From Xiphophorus maculatus (Eukaryota > Chordata > Actinopteri > Cyprinodontiformes > Poeciliidae): 64,000 nt of DNA. The stretch spans positions 28,497,213-28,561,212 of the forward strand of contig NC_036453.1 in NCBI RefSeq assembly GCF_002775205.1. Reading direction: 5' to 3'. The notes under the pieces are model-generated. The model did no database searches and was not told the origin of the DNA. It saw nothing but the letters and a program-made list of their open reading frames with translations. Positions 62,001 to 64,000 of the stretch are shown here, piece by piece. The first letter of the stretch is position 1. Every line of letters begins with the position of its first letter. A program made the position numbers and the translations under genes.

Positions 62001-62417
62001 TATGCGAAGACCCTTCCCCAGTTTTCCAAGGGTTTTGAGGGGTGACACTCCACAGATCCGCTCCAGAGTCCCCCGGAGCGGCTTCGCTTTGGGGTTCCCT
62101 GCCCCGTGCTTCTCTGCGTTCACTTCGTTCTCTTCCTCTTCTCCATCCCGGCAGGACCTCAGCTGGAGGTTCCCCCTGACTTCCCCCATGAAGAGGCCCG
62201 TGTCGCCCCCATTCTTCTCGTCCTCGTCCAACTCCACATCCTCAAAGGGGTTGAGGTTCTTGTTCAGGTCCTTCAGGTCCTTTAGTTCCTTCAGCTCGTT
62301 GAGATCATTCAGGTCCCTCAGGTCCAAGTCCAGCCGAGGCAGGATCAGTTCACCGTTTACTCTAGGGAACTCATGACAGCTCTTGGATCTTCCTGGGAGC
62401 TTTTTTAGAATAGGCAT
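53002..62417 (-). CDS. exoc3l2: Exocyst complex component 3-like 2 (Sec6/TNFAIP2 family)
   Basis: The family resembles the Sec6 exocyst subunit and acts in membrane tethering and vesicle traffic; EXOC3L2 has been linked to endothelial cell signalling. Exons, 5' to 3': 61873-62417, 61159-61373, 60010-60760, 59799-59913, 59598-59708, 59404-59504, 58533-58643, 58310-58445, 57057-57179, 56780-56935, 55732-55853, 53002-53317. All junctions are GT-AG and in phase, giving 933 aa. Residues 1-253 are charged and probably disordered, with an acidic leucine-rich repeat. From about residue 254 the protein is helical and Sec6-like, with [40 protein letters not shown] and the C-terminal [20 protein letters not shown]. 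Assignment to EXOC3L2 rather than TNFAIP2 rests on its position next to mark4 and ckm. The teleost a/b copy is not determined. Confidence 0.88.
54288..54500. mobile_element. hAT-type miniature element with 8-bp target duplication
   Basis: Ends CACAGGTGTC and GACACCCCTG are inverted (family consensus CAGGGGTGTC). The interior reads ACTCCAGTCCTGGAGGGCC, AGATGTGCCTCTGCTGTACC and GAGGACTGGAGTTTGACACC. Flanks TCCTAGGG (54280-54287) and TCCTAGAG (54501-54508) match at 7 of 8 positions, as in a hAT target duplication. Confidence 0.8.
54510..55165 (+). mobile_element. Tc1-like transposase fossil
   Basis: GGAGACCCAGGTTTTACAAT, AATCAACACCTTCAAGTTTG, GTCAAGAACAATATTTGTAG and ATTAAGCTTTTGGAATGGC follow the order of a Tc1-like transposase gene in plus orientation. 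Stops, indels and a missing start show a dead copy. It is a different Tc1 subfamily from the one at 50600-52155. Confidence 0.75.
55854..56779 (-). other. exoc3l2 intron 10
   Basis: Intron of 0.9 kb without an identified repeat. The plus-strand open frames at 55931-56457 have no known relative and look accidental. Confidence 0.5.
57236..57254. repeat. (AC)n microsatellite
   Basis: Short CA repeat in exoc3l2 intron 8. Confidence 0.9.
57300..57960 (+). mobile_element. Second Tc1-type fossil in exoc3l2 intron 8
   Basis: The left part AAAGTACGCCCTCTTCCAGT and the later AAAAGAATTAAGGTGTTGCC, GAGGGACCTTAGGAGAAC and GCCATTTGAATCATAGGGGG match a Tc1-like family whose copies often end in a GTGTACTTAGTTTTTCAC-type tail. 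Only parts of the transposase gene remain. Confidence 0.6.
58644..59403 (-). other. exoc3l2 intron 6 with repeat fragment
   Basis: Between about 58950 and 59165 the sequence ends GATGATTAGATAAAAATGTG, TTATTCACTTGACAGTGGTC, ATTATGTTATGCCTGATTGG, the recurrent terminus of an abundant teleost DNA repeat. No coding remnant was found. Confidence 0.6.
60010..60760 (-). CDS. exoc3l2: exoc3l2 exon 3 (751 nt): start of Sec6-like core
   Basis: The largest exon starts [20 protein letters not shown], passes through a Ser/Thr/Pro-rich linker ([18 protein letters not shown]) and enters the helical core at [20 protein letters not shown]. It ends at DWFYNIYNR. The ordered part has long amphipathic helices as in the exocyst CATCHR fold (family knowledge). 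Acceptor CCAACAG|TT, donor ACAG|GTTGGT. Confidence 0.9.
60761..61872 (-). other. exoc3l2 introns 1 and 2
   Basis: Introns at 60761-61158 and 61374-61872. No repeat or exon recognised. Confidence 0.5.
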
Positions 62418-62442
62418 GATTGCAGGTGATCCTTAAAAACAA
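61159..62442 (-). CDS. exoc3l2: exoc3l2 exons 1-2: charged N-terminal region
   Basis: The ATG at 62417 starts [20 protein letters not shown] plausible acceptor TTTTGCAG at 62443 puts 25 nt of 5' UTR on this exon, so an upstream non-coding exon is expected beyond it. The region has a repeat of Asp/Lys-Leu-Asn/Lys units, an acidic patch ([19 protein letters not shown]), a basic segment near SGRHVWGN and, in exon 2, [14 protein letters not shown]. The repeats suggest a helical or coiled stretch. The start is supported by phase and the lack of an earlier in-frame ATG before the acceptor. Confidence 0.8.
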
Positions 62443-64000
62443 CTGCAAAACAAGAACATTTTAGATAAAGTCACATTGTTCAGTGGCACGACAACTACAT
62501 CCAGGGTAAAGGTTAAAAAAAAAAGTTCAATCAGTTCATTTGTTTCTTTTAACTATTATTATTTTGACTATGATGTAAAATCCAAACACATTTTTGATGC
62601 TTTTGGACATTCTTTCGCAAGACAACAGTTTATATAATTGAAATCAAAAACTTTCTATTATAGAGTGCTTATGTAATGCTCCTCAATGCAGAAAATAGGA
62701 AACACAGCTATAAATTATTGCCATCTTATCTGACAAACGTTTTGAAAATATTTGTGTTGGACCACCTGCAGCTTTTGGAGAACAACCAACAAGAATGTTC
62801 TAGAAAGCGACTTACCCAAAGTGACGGGCCTGTTACTGCATTTTCTTTTGGACGATTAATAAAATGCGAATGTTTTTGTGAAAAAGTAAAATAATCATTC
62901 TCTGCAAAAACTCAATAATGTGTTATCCTGTGATCCTCAAAGAGAGCTTGATTTTTAAAGGCAAAAATATGTAAAGAGTTTTTCAGTAAAGTACATTTCC
63001 TGTGCCTACATTATGCTTACTAGCTGCTTATCCAGTGTCAGACTGGGTGTGAATTGTGCAGGTCCAACATGGACACAAACAACAATGCACACTCTTCCTC
63101 ATACCCTCTGCCATTTTAGGATCACCTATAAACACGCATGTCTTTGGAATGCATGAGGAAGCCAGAGCAGCGGCGGGAAATCCACAAAGACTCAGGGAAA
63201 ACATGCAAACTCAAAGGGGAAAAGCTTTAGCAATCCATTGGAATATTGCTAATCATAAACTACTAGACTCAGTGCTTCCACATGACCACCAATGCAATTG
63301 CAGTCACAGGTTGAGGACAAATAATTCAATATTTTCTGTAAGTTTGTGACTTTGGTCTCACACACGTGCGCACACCATCCCAAATCTTTAGAAATACAAA
63401 ACATAAAATACAAATTATTACTACCAAATATTATTCCTTCAACTGTTCCTTATAAATGGGGTTCAGTTTCAATGCATCTAATGTTTTCTAGTAATTAATG
63501 CTATTTTTCAAAGGGAGTCATCTGATTGTTTGCAAGGCTCCACTTAAACAAACATACTGCTATGCGCATATACTGAATCCTATTGTTTCTTGTTTTTGTC
63601 TTTACTAGCAATAAACAAAGCATTCATAGCTCTAATACTAACAGGCTGACACAGACATGTTACTAAATGCACAGAGCTGTGTTATGAATGAACTCAGAGC
63701 TGTTGTTTACATTTTTTTGTTAACTCAGTCTGGAGCTCCCATAAGAATTATTCAGACTAAATAACTTTAGTTTTATAAATTTTTTGTAAAATAAATGGTA
63801 GCTAAAGGATTACACATACAAAAATATTAACTTTTTACCAAAAACAAATGTAAATCTACTGATATATTTTCGATCATCAGATTGGTTTTAAATTTTTATT
63901 TTATTCTGCCCAACAAGCTACCTCCCATATGCAGTGTGCATAATTTTACATACACATCTGAAGACTGGTTTCCAGGTCCAGATCTGGAAACATTTAAAAT
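62443..64000 (-). other. Upstream flank or 5' intron of exoc3l2-like gene
   Basis: The acceptor-like TTTTGCAG just before 62442 suggests that this is an intron and that the first exon lies here or beyond the window. A decayed SINE-type repeat in inverted orientation (GAGGAAGCCAGAGCAGCGGC, AAACATGCAAACTCAAAGGG) covers about 63030-63230. No promoter could be named. Confidence 0.45.

Overview
This window is vertebrate nuclear DNA, almost certainly from a teleost fish and probably a percomorph. Genes are split by GT-AG introns, the proteins match vertebrate muscle creatine kinase, MARK4 and an EXOC3L2-type exocyst-like protein, and introns and spacers are full of typical teleost repeats (tRNA-derived SINEs, Tc1-like fossils, hAT-like and TTAA-flanked miniature elements, LINE scraps, microsatellites). 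Exons were joined by hand from splice sites and reading phase. All three coding sequences close in frame: 1,146 nt/381 aa, 2,286 nt/761 aa and 2,802 nt/933 aa, stops included in the nt counts. No prokaryotic, CRISPR, phage or resistance features were seen.

Layout. 1-1750: spacer with one SINE. 1754-5376: ckm (+), with TATA box, non-coding exon 1 and seven coding exons. 5380-11700: spacer between convergent genes, including the likely mark4 3' UTR and a purine/TA-rich block. 11716-35025: mark4 (-), 17 constitutive coding exons plus one 83-nt alternative exon, with a GC-rich promoter/leader region up to about 35760. 35760-52200: about 16 kb without a recognisable gene, mostly transposon debris. 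53002-62442: exoc3l2-like gene (-), 12 coding exons. 62443-64000: its upstream flank or 5' intron.

The order ckm - mark4 - exoc3l2 matches the CKM-MARK4-EXOC3L2 neighbourhood of human 19q13.32, with ckm and mark4 tail to tail. The genes are not a pathway: ckm buffers ATP in muscle, mark4 phosphorylates microtubule-associated proteins, and the exoc3l2 product belongs to the Sec6/exocyst-like family.

The most notable biology is at the mark4 3' end. Inclusion or skipping of the 83-nt exon makes the last two exons (about 110 nt) be read in two frames, giving either a KA1-domain C terminus or a short alternative tail. Both correspond to the two human MARK4 C termini. Other items worth a look are a cluster of perfect short-loop hairpins, a GC-rich intron 3 island with three TGAGTCA motifs, a SINE with a perfect 16-bp target duplication, and two related TTAA-flanked elements.
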